DNA of 8,999 bases from Chitinophagales bacterium (lineage in GTDB: Bacteria; Bacteroidota; Bacteroidia; Chitinophagales; Saprospiraceae): the NCBI GenBank assembly GCA_013297575.1, contig JAAFHO010000189.1, positions 1 to 8,999 of the forward strand, read 5' to 3'. Position numbers and translations under genes: made by a program. Positions 1 through 4,958 of this stretch are shown in pieces. Under the pieces are notes generated by a model. That model was not told where the DNA came from, searched no databases, and saw nothing but the letters and a program-made list of their open reading frames with translations. Within the stretch, counting starts at the first letter, position 1, and each line of letters starts with the position of its first letter.

Positions 1-549
1 CATTACGGTAGCTTTTACATCTGTCTTTTCAATAAATTTAATCGTTTTTATTGTGTTTTCTGTAACAATAAAGAAGCGACCGGAATAGCCATTAAAATTA
101 AAAGAAAATATATCAGGCTCTAAATCCGACTGAATATCAGATGGACTGGTTGGGTCACCTGTTAACAAATGCCCTTGATTGATATAGCCGAACTGGCTTT
201 CATCAGGTTTGCCAATGACCGTTCTTGTAATAATACCACCAGCATTTAGACTCCAGTTCGTACCTACCCAGCTGGAGGGTTCATTGGGTTTTACACCCGA
301 AGCATGATATGATAAAGAAATAGGCAGTTTTAGTGGGCCTTCTTCCACAGTATAAATCGGTACACCAATTTGAGGTACTCCAGTAAAATAACTTACAGGT
401 ATATCGGTATATTTACCAAGAGAAGCAGCATTAGGGGAAGCCATACTAACATCTCCAGAAAAACTATTGGTAGGTTGCGCCATCAATCCAAGTGGGTACA
501 AGCATATCAGGGCAACCGTCAGAGCGAACAATTGCTTAATGTATTGCAT
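1..549 (-). CDS. N-terminal part of a secreted Rhs/YD-repeat-type surface protein (runs off left edge)
   Basis: The reading frame is open from an ATG at 549 to base 1, giving 183 residues with no stop, so the 3' part lies outside the window. Residues 1-25 are a signal peptide: a KQ n-region, a hydrophobic core (FALTVALICLYPLGL), then MAQ at the likely cleavage site. Residues 46-110 hold the conserved entry block of large Bacteroidota Rhs/YD-repeat proteins: YFTGVPQIGVPIYTV, LPISLSYHASGVK, SWVGTNWSLNAGGIITRTV. A second typical block, PDIFSFNFNGYSGRF, is at 145-159. In this family the block precedes a long YD-repeat shell of 1000 or more residues, often with a variable, sometimes toxic, C-terminus; none of that is visible here. 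The start lies 25 bases downstream of the stop of the decayed M43 gene, on the same strand and with no evident terminator or promoter between, so co-transcription is likely. Family assignment is from recognised motifs; any toxin role is inference. Confidence 0.8.
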   Translation of the reverse strand, partial: MQYIKQLFALTVALICLYPLGLMAQPTNSFSGDVSMASPNAASLGKYTDIPVSYFTGVPQIGVPIYTVEEGPLKLPISLSYHASGVKPNEPSSWVGTNWSLNAGGIITRTVIGKPDESQFGYINQGHLLTGDPTSPSDIQSDLEPDIFSFNFNGYSGRFFIVTENTIKTIKFIEKTDVKATVM

Positions 550-574
550 AATATTGTTAATTAAGGATTTGTGT

Positions 575-1507
575 TTAGTGAAGGATAGATATTTTTTGAG
601 TGGAAATCGTTTTACCTTCTTTTGAAAAGACTAAATAATAGAGGCCATTAGGCCAAGTGGCGCATTCAAAAGCAGCATCTTGTGTGACGCGATCGTTGAA
701 TAAAATCCTTTGACCAGAATGCGCAAATACATCCATCCGAATATCGGCCTGTCCTGCCCCTATGGTCTGAACAAATACCATATCACTGGCAGGATTAGGA
801 AATGCAGTCACTTGTATATTGCCTCCGCTAGTGCTTTCTGTAGAGCGTTCAAACTTGGCTTGTACCCCGCATTTTACGGGTGTTTCAAGCAACTTAGAAC
901 GGATACCATTTTTGTCTAAAACTGCGTACATCCTTTCTCGCTGGCCTTGCGTAAACATGGTACGCAAGGAATCGTCGGTGCAATCCATGAAGTTCATCCA
1001 CATTTCACCAGAGTATCCTGCGCAAAGACTGATATGACCTTGCGAGGGTACACCAAAATTGGGTGAATTGTGGATAGGTGTGTCATATACTTTATCGTCA
1101 GAACACTCCACACCTGTACCCCATAAACTGTACAACCCTAAGTAATTACCCACTAAATGGGTGAGGGTTTTACCTTCGCTGTATGGCTGTTTTTCAGTGG
1201 AATGGTTGCCAAACAATTGGTAGTCGATAACAATACCGTCGGTAGTGGCTTCACCTGCGGGCATTTGGGCGTATCCGCCTATGCCATGTGCCATTTTGCC
1301 TACCCATATATTCAAAAATCGCTGTGTATCCCAAGGAGAAATACCACCCGATTCCTTGAATTTAATGGCATCGTCAGTACTCCATTCGGATTTATCTGTT
1401 TTATAATAGACAATACCTGTAGTTGGCAATCCTGTTTCATCTGTTTCAGGCAAACAGAACTGTAAACCAGCAAAAGATTGTTTTTGCAAGTAGTTATGTT
1501 CATCCAA
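575..1507 (-). CDS. 3' fragment of the M43 gene: inactive catalytic domain plus T9SS sorting domain
   Basis: This 310-codon open stretch follows the internal stop by one codon. Its only early start is a TTG at 1507-1505, which is likely just an interior Leu codon. It has no signal peptide, so it could not be exported for T9SS on its own. Residues 16-198 cover the M43 core: QFCLPETDETGLPTTGI, SPWDTQRFLNIWVG, GGYAQMPAGEATTDG, the degenerate zinc motif at 117-127, DTP at 142-144, and MNFMDCTDD with TMFTQGQRERM at 171-193. After a linker, residues 231-310 form a T9SS type A C-terminal sorting domain: VTAFPNPASD, MDVFAHSGQRI, NGLYYLVF, and a basic end STQKISILH. The sorting domain and Met-turn look well kept, which contrasts with the destroyed zinc ligands. 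Confidence 0.55.
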   Translation of the reverse strand: MDEHNYLQKQSFAGLQFCLPETDETGLPTTGIVYYKTDKSEWSTDDAIKFKESGGISPWDTQRFLNIWVGKMAHGIGGYAQMPAGEATTDGIVIDYQLFGNHSTEKQPYSEGKTLTHLVGNYLGLYSLWGTGVECSDDKVYDTPIHNSPNFGVPSQGHISLCAGYSGEMWMNFMDCTDDSLRTMFTQGQRERMYAVLDKNGIRSKLLETPVKCGVQAKFERSTESTSGGNIQVTAFPNPASDMVFVQTIGAGQADIRMDVFAHSGQRILFNDRVTQDAAFECATWPNGLYYLVFSKEGKTISTQKISILH

Positions 1508-1510
1508 AAT

Positions 1511-1846
1511 TTAGGTGTCCTGTCTATTTTCCTCCGTCCCAAAATCCCGATTAAGTGCCTCTATTTGTTTAAAAACCTGATCCAATTCAATGAGTTCTTC
1601 ATCCGAATTATACAGGATATGGAAAACAATAGGGATTGTTGGCGCAGTTGCCGCAAAGGTATTGTCATCCTTATAAGATCGGATATACCCTTCCAAATCA
1701 GATTGTCGGTTTGCATACTCTGGGTCGGACTTTACCAACCTCGCGGTATTTTCGTTGGTGGTGATGAGCCGTATGGAGCCTTGTGCTTGGGCACGAGGAT
1801 TGTAAGCCGCTAGTAGCAGCAATAAAAAAAAGTGGAGTCGATACAT
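1511..1846 (-). CDS. 5' fragment of the M43 gene: signal peptide plus pro-region, 111 aa
   Basis: I chose the ATG at 1846 because a signal peptide begins exactly there: MYR, then a poly-Leu core FFLLLLLAAY, then PRAQAQG with a plausible cleavage after AQA. The frame stays open 13 codons further upstream to a GTG at 1885. That extension would put a polar stretch before the signal peptide, so I reject it. Bases just before the ATG are AT-rich (TTAATTAAT), as usual for this phylum, and show no Shine-Dalgarno sequence. Residues 21-70 resemble the poorly conserved pro-region. Residues 71-102 (IPIVFHILYN to QIEALNRDF) are the start of the M43 catalytic domain. If expressed, this piece would be exported without a catalytic core or a sorting tail. 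It may be translated, but a useful product is doubtful. Confidence 0.5.
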   Translation of the reverse strand: MYRLHFFLLLLLAAYNPRAQAQGSIRLITTNENTARLVKSDPEYANRQSDLEGYIRSYKDDNTFAATAPTIPIVFHILYNSDEELIELDQVFKQIEALNRDFGTEENRQDT

Positions 1847-2111
1847 ATTAATTAAATGGTTTAATGTTGTTGACACAAAGGCCACAACTAGAAATTGTAA
1901 AGTGGTTGAATGTTAAAATTGTAATCGAATTTATGCCATATTAAGTACATCGGCCTAACGCACAAGGGTATAATATAAAAACGAAGCAATTAATTAGAGT
2001 GAAGTGTGTTTTAATAAATGAAAGATATTGCAAGAAAATTCATGTCACAAATGTACGGCACTTAACAATAAAGATTAGAAAAAAAATTACACTTTAACAC
2101 ATTTAAAATAA
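1847..2111. other. AT-rich intergenic region between two divergent broken genes
   Basis: There is no convincing gene or RNA here. The stretch separates the leftward M43 gene from the rightward XRE-type ORF, so both promoters should lie in it. I could not find a clean TAnnTTTG element for either gene. Visible structure: TGTGTTTTAA (2005-2014) recurs inverted as TTAAAACACA (2125-2134), and AACACATTTA (2096-2105) recurs directly at 2129-2138. In sequence this AT-rich such short repeats can arise by chance. Confidence 0.5.
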
Positions 2112-2115
2112 ATGT
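2099..2115. promoter_or_regulatory. Perfect AT-rich palindrome, possible operator
   Basis: ACATTTA-AAA-TAAATGT is a 7+7 inverted repeat with a 3-base centre. It overlaps the first ATG (2112) of the XRE-type ORF. XRE regulators often bind such operators at their own start, which would suit autoregulation. The local AT content makes a chance palindrome quite possible. Confidence 0.2.
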
Positions 2116-2348
2116 ATTTTATTTTTAAAACACATTTATCTCACAAAATTTTACATTTTAATCTGGATACCAAAAAATTTAACGCCAAAGCACTCGGCAA
2201 TAATATACAAGTAGCACGCGATGAACTAAAATTGAAAAGAGCGGACTTGGCCGATATTGTCGATGTCAGCCTACGCACTATGGCCAGTATTGAAGGGCGC
2301 ACCAAAAAAAAGGCGACACACCATCGTGTACCGCCTCCTTTTATTTAA
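2112..2348 (+). CDS. Truncated XRE-family helix-turn-helix ORF reading into a terminator
   Basis: The ORF encodes 78 residues. Residues 28-61 (LGNNIQVARDELKLKRADL, then ADIVDVSLRTMASIE) are the first three helices of an XRE/Cro-type HTH domain, including a recognition helix around SLRTMASIE. Such domains normally continue for two more helices of about 25 residues; these are missing. The last 15 codons (from GRTKKK on) instead use the A-tract and both stem arms of the convergent crp-gene terminator, and the TAA stop (2346-2348) lies in the run after the stem. So the 3' end of the original gene has probably been lost, or a frameshift has occurred at the run of eight A (2304-2311). The first 17 residues are low-complexity and AT-encoded; the natural N-terminus may be near residue 18-20, where the frame has CTG GAT rather than ATG. 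A specific DNA-binding role for the present product is doubtful. Confidence 0.5.
   Translation: MYFIFKTHLSHKILHFNLDTKKFNAKALGNNIQVARDELKLKRADLADIVDVSLRTMASIEGRTKKKATHHRVPPPFI
2304..2346 (-). terminator. Rho-independent terminator of the crp/fnr-family gene
   Basis: The stem AGGCG(2311-2315)/CGCCT(2332-2336) continues, after a 2-base bulge, as ACAC(2316-2319)/GTGT(2326-2329) around a 6-base loop. Read leftward it is followed by eight T (complement of 2304-2311), a strong terminator about 40 bases past the crp stop. Read rightward the tail is CCTTTTATTT, so it may also act, more weakly, on the XRE-type ORF that it overlaps. Confidence 0.75.
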
Positions 2349-2374
2349 CAAAATCCATTCAAATGAGGAATTAT

Positions 2375-3064
2375 CTATGACGCTTGCGGGAGTGTATTAA
2401 GATCCCTAAAGAGTATTTTTTTTCTATTAAAGTACAGAATGTTTTCGCGTTTGAGTTGATTGAGTACTGCAGTTACCATTTGGCGGCTCGTACCGGTCAC
2501 ATCTGCGATATCTTGGTGGGTCATATTATGCTTGACCAATGTTTCTGTACCAACGAGTCGTCCTTGTTCCATGCCCATTTGGTGCAAGTATTCTAAGATT
2601 CGGCTTTTAGAATCCTTGAGTACCACGCGCTCCAACTGGTGTTCGGTATAGCGCAAGCGGTCACCCAGGAAATGGAGTAACGATTGTGCAAAAGCGAAAT
2701 TTTTACTGGAAATAGTGATTAAGGTTTGAGCGTCCAACTCAATAATTTCGGTATTTTCTTCCATGGCGTAAGCATAATCGCGACGCAACAGTTCACCTGT
2801 GAGGAAAGATTCGCCAAATAAAATACCCGGTCGCACCATATACTTAATGATATCCTTTTTTTCAGAGTGGATCGTCACTTTTACGGAGCCTTTTGTAATG
2901 GTGTAGGCTTTGTTAGCATTGTGGCCGGGTTCGTAAATGGCATCATTTTTACCAAAAATAAAAACCGAAGACGTTTGGTTTAGGAGTATTTTTTCCTCTT
3001 TTGTTAAAATAGAAAACAACATATTATTTTCTATAGAGGGCAATGGAGATTTACTAATAGTCAT
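2375..3064 (-). CDS. Crp/Fnr-family transcriptional regulator
   Basis: A cytoplasmic DNA-binding regulator of 229 residues, the usual length for the family. Residues 20-115 form the cyclic-nucleotide-binding-type beta roll: IFGKNDAIYEPG, AYTITKGSVKV, and the phosphate-binding-cassette region GESFLTGELLRRDYAYA at 84-100, which keeps the Glu and Arg. A long dimerisation helix follows (about 120-150). Residues 153-215 are the Crp-type winged helix, with the HTH at MTHQDIADVTGTSRQMVTAV and the wing near ILYFNRKKILF. There is no N-terminal Cys cluster, so an Fe-S oxygen sensor of FNR type is unlikely. The ligand and targets cannot be told from sequence. The ATG at 3064 gives the expected N-terminus. 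The gene is divergent from the ECF sigma gene across 130 bases, so the two may share control, and it ends at a hairpin terminator just beyond its stop. Confidence 0.9.
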   Translation of the reverse strand: MTISKSPLPSIENNMLFSILTKEEKILLNQTSSVFIFGKNDAIYEPGHNANKAYTITKGSVKVTIHSEKKDIIKYMVRPGILFGESFLTGELLRRDYAYAMEENTEIIELDAQTLITISSKNFAFAQSLLHFLGDRLRYTEHQLERVVLKDSKSRILEYLHQMGMEQGRLVGTETLVKHNMTHQDIADVTGTSRQMVTAVLNQLKRENILYFNRKKILFRDLNTLPQAS

Positions 3065-3194
3065 AAGAATTATACGAATAGTCGATTAAATTAAATTATA
3101 AGGATTAAAAAAAAACATTTTACCCCTTGAAGACAATTATTCTTTAGAAATCCCCTAGTAAAAATAAAAAAAAATACGACCTTTGCATATAGGT
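3065..3194. other. Divergent intergenic region between crp-like and sigma genes
   Basis: These 130 AT-rich bases must hold the promoters of both divergent regulators. GACCTTTG at 3178-3185 resembles the Bacteroidota -7 element for the sigma gene. AAATCCCCTA (3148-3157) recurs inverted after the sigma gene at 3802-3811. No clear element for the leftward gene was found. Confidence 0.4.
3178..3185 (+). promoter_or_regulatory. Possible -7 promoter element of the sigma/FecR unit
   Basis: GACCTTTG matches the conserved half of the Bacteroidota -7 consensus TAnnTTTG but has GA in place of TA. It lies 10 bases before the ATG at 3195, which would give a very short leader. No -33 TTTG was found at the expected distance, so this is tentative. 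Confidence 0.3.
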
Positions 3195-3797
3195 ATGAAA
3201 GAAATAGATTTACTCTCCGATGAAATACTGGCAAAACGCTTAACGTTAGGTGACTTGCCTGCGTTTAACTTGGTTTTCAAACGGCACTATAAGATGGTGG
3301 TAAATGTCATTTACAAATATATAGACGATGCCACCTACTCCGAAGATATAGCACAAGCTGTCTTTGTAAAATTGTGGAATAACCACAGCAAATTGGATAT
3401 CCATACTTCTTTATCATCGTATTTACGCAGAGCGGGTATTAATGGAGCGCTGAATTATATCAGCACACAAAAAAGGTTTATTTTTAGTGAGCCCGACAAT
3501 TGGGAATCCGAATTGCTCGACACTTCTGCGGAGGAAAAAGAGTACAGACAAGAAAAAGATCAGCAGGAACTACAATTGCATGAAGCCATCAATCAACTTC
3601 CTGAAAAATGTAGAATTGTTTTTACACTGAATCGTTTTGAAGGGTTTTCGCACAAAGAAATCGCAGAAAAACTGGATATTACCCCAAAAACTATCGAAAA
3701 CCACATGACTAAAGCATTAAGACTGATTAAAGAAGCAATGCTGGGTAGTTCCAATGCGTTGATGCTACTCTTATTAGTCATAAAAAAATTCATTTAG
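3195..3797 (+). CDS. ECF (sigma-70 family, RpoE-like) RNA polymerase sigma factor
   Basis: An alternative sigma factor that directs RNA polymerase to a small regulon, normally held inactive by its partner anti-sigma factor. I start it at ATG 3195 (200 residues). The TTG four codons upstream falls inside the putative promoter and adds nothing family-like. Region 2 spans residues 22-92: PAFNLVFKRHYKMVVNVIYKY, SEDIAQAVFVKLW, then SYLRRAGINGALNYI. A charged linker follows (101-128). Region 4 is at 131-180: INQLPEKCRIVFTLNRFEG, FSHKEIAEKLDITPKTIENHM, ALRLIKE. The C-terminus is hydrophobic (ALMLLLLVIKKFI), a tail also seen in other Bacteroidota sigma factors of this class. The FecR anti-sigma gene follows 52 bases downstream on the same strand, the standard pairing, which strongly supports the assignment. 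Confidence 0.92.
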   Translation: MKEIDLLSDEILAKRLTLGDLPAFNLVFKRHYKMVVNVIYKYIDDATYSEDIAQAVFVKLWNNHSKLDIHTSLSSYLRRAGINGALNYISTQKRFIFSEPDNWESELLDTSAEEKEYRQEKDQQELQLHEAINQLPEKCRIVFTLNRFEGFSHKEIAEKLDITPKTIENHMTKALRLIKEAMLGSSNALMLLLLVIKKFI

Positions 3798-3849
3798 GCA
3801 ATAGGGGATTTTTTTCCCAATCCTGTCTTTAAAGCGTAACTTATTAATT

Positions 3850-4854
3850 ATGCAATATCAAGTATTCATTTCGCTCCTTGTAAAACGCTTTAACGGTGAT
3901 ATCACTGCGGAAGAGTTAGCACATTTGAATGAATGGCTGGAAGCAGATCAAGAACATCGTCAAATCGCGACATCTTACCAATCTATTTGGGATAATGCTC
4001 AGGATTTGAGTCCAAGGGAAGAACTTAACCCCGATGTAGATGCTGCTTTTGATAAAGTAATGCTCCAAATTGAAACAACCGCACGTAAGCCAAAAACGGT
4101 TTTCGGTTTTGCTTATGGCCAACTAGCGCGTATGGCAGCGGCAATTGCCTTTTTACTTTGTGCTGTTTGGGGTTACAACAATTGGAAAACACCCGAAGTC
4201 GCAACTGCTACGGTAAGCGCGGAGCAGTTGGACAAAAAAGAAGTTACGTTACCGGATGGTACTAAAGTTTGGCTAAGAAAAGGTAGCCAAATTACTTACC
4301 CCCAAATTTTTGATAAAGATTTACGCTGCGTTACATTAGATGGAGAAGCTTACTTTGAAGTCACTTTTGACAAACAGCGGCATTTCTGTGTAATTACAAA
4401 ATCTGGCGAACGGTTAGAAGTACTTGGTACAAGTTTTAATGTAAAACAAACCGAAAAGGGTACTTCACTACTGGTAAAAACAGGTAAAGTACGATTTGAT
4501 TTGGATGGTTCTAAGAATGGCCAAGTTGTGGCAGCAGGTAAAAATGCATTCCACGAAAAATCGTCTAATGATATATCCGTAAGTCCTGCTCCATCCTTTA
4601 ACGAAATGGCATGGCAATCTGGTTATTTGGAATTTATAAATGTACCATTGAAGCAAGTCATTGCTGATTTTGAATCTTATTTTAATATTAAGATTCAACT
4701 TGAAAACCAACAATTACTCCAATGTGAATATACATCACCTAAGGTCTCAAACGATATAAAACAAGCCTTGGCTAGTTTTTGCGATACTTATCATCTGCAA
4801 CTTATTAATCCCGCTCCCAATCAATATCTATTGAAAGGTGGCACTTGTCTATAA
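3850..4854 (+). CDS. FecR-family anti-sigma factor (FecR + DUF4974)
   Basis: An inner-membrane anti-sigma factor that should bind the adjacent ECF sigma factor in the cytoplasm and receive a signal in the periplasm. Residues 1-90 are the cytoplasmic part, with the typical start (LLVKRFNGDITAEELAHLNEW). Residues 93-109 are the single membrane span (ARMAAAIAFLLCAVWGY). The periplasmic FecR domain covers about 127-215: VTLPDGTKVWLRKGSQITYP, LDGEAYFEV, RLEVLGTSFNVK. DUF4974 covers about 258-331: GYLEFINVPLKQVIADFESYF. The length of 334 is normal. In this phylum such pairs usually sit directly before a SusC/SusD-type TonB-dependent receptor operon. Here a strong terminator follows within 45 bases and the next gene is on the other strand, so the signalling receptor must be encoded elsewhere. 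Confidence 0.93.
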   Translation: MQYQVFISLLVKRFNGDITAEELAHLNEWLEADQEHRQIATSYQSIWDNAQDLSPREELNPDVDAAFDKVMLQIETTARKPKTVFGFAYGQLARMAAAIAFLLCAVWGYNNWKTPEVATATVSAEQLDKKEVTLPDGTKVWLRKGSQITYPQIFDKDLRCVTLDGEAYFEVTFDKQRHFCVITKSGERLEVLGTSFNVKQTEKGTSLLVKTGKVRFDLDGSKNGQVVAAGKNAFHEKSSNDISVSPAPSFNEMAWQSGYLEFINVPLKQVIADFESYFNIKIQLENQQLLQCEYTSPKVSNDIKQALASFCDTYHLQLINPAPNQYLLKGGTCL

Positions 4855-4898
4855 AAGCGTGTAACACTACTACCAAATTTTCTTTTATTACTGTCATG

Positions 4899-4933
4899 AG
4901 CCGCTCCGAATGATTTCGGGGCGGCTTTTTTTT
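4899..4933 (+). terminator. Rho-independent terminator of the sigma/FecR unit
   Basis: Twelve-base stem AGCCGCTCCGAA (4899-4910) pairs fully with TTCGGGGCGGCT (4915-4926), including one G-T wobble. The loop is TGAT and a run of eight T (4926-4933) follows. On the other strand no T-run follows the hairpin, so it should not stop recQ transcripts, whose gene ends at 4959. Confidence 0.9.
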
Positions 4934-4958
4934 GGTGCTCGTACGAAACAAATAGGTA

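Larger units (their letters stand above)
575..1846 (-). pseudogene. Degenerate M43-family secreted metalloprotease gene split by an in-frame TAA
   Basis: Read leftward from ATG 1846 to TAA 577-575, this is one continuous frame of 424 codons interrupted by a single TAA at 1513-1511 (codon 112). Both sides align in order with M43 (pappalysin/cytophagalysin) proteases of Bacteroidota: signal peptide, propeptide-like region, IPIVFHILYN entry strand, QIEALNRDF, then GLQFCLPE, LNIWVG, GGYAQMP, DTP, NFG, Met-turn MNFMD and a T9SS tail. No frameshift is needed. The zinc site is also ruined. The family motif HExxHxxGxxH reads HLVGNYLGLYS (bases 1159-1127), so the catalytic Glu is Leu, the second His is Asn and the third His is Ser. 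The Cys usual in NFGCP is Val. The enzyme is therefore dead even if the stop were suppressed. Two explanations are possible: a decaying gene, or a non-catalytic pseudoprotease with a recent nonsense mutation (or a base error at the stop). It probably shared a transcript with the downstream Rhs-like gene. Confidence 0.8.

Noticed and set aside
1157..1465. Rightward ORF of 102 codons opposite the M43 gene
   Set aside because: It lies wholly antisense to the M43 frame, whose protein motifs are recognisable, and its own translation shows no family features.
1478..1813. Rightward ORF of 111 codons
   Set aside because: It is antisense to the M43 signal peptide and pro-region; the hydrophobic look comes from the complementary strand and nothing else supports it.
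1869..1885. TTGT-N4-ACAA as an Fnr-like site upstream of the M43 gene (TTGTTGACACAA)
   Set aside because: Only four-base half-sites, and the local Crp/Fnr protein lacks an Fe-S Cys cluster; not enough to claim a site.
3183..3194. TTG start extending the sigma factor by four residues
   Set aside because: The TTG falls in the putative promoter element and the ATG at 3195 gives the normal N-terminus for this family.
4899..4926. Bidirectional terminator serving recQ as well
   Set aside because: Leftward of the stem the sequence reads CATGACAG, without a T-run, so there is no support for termination of recQ transcripts.
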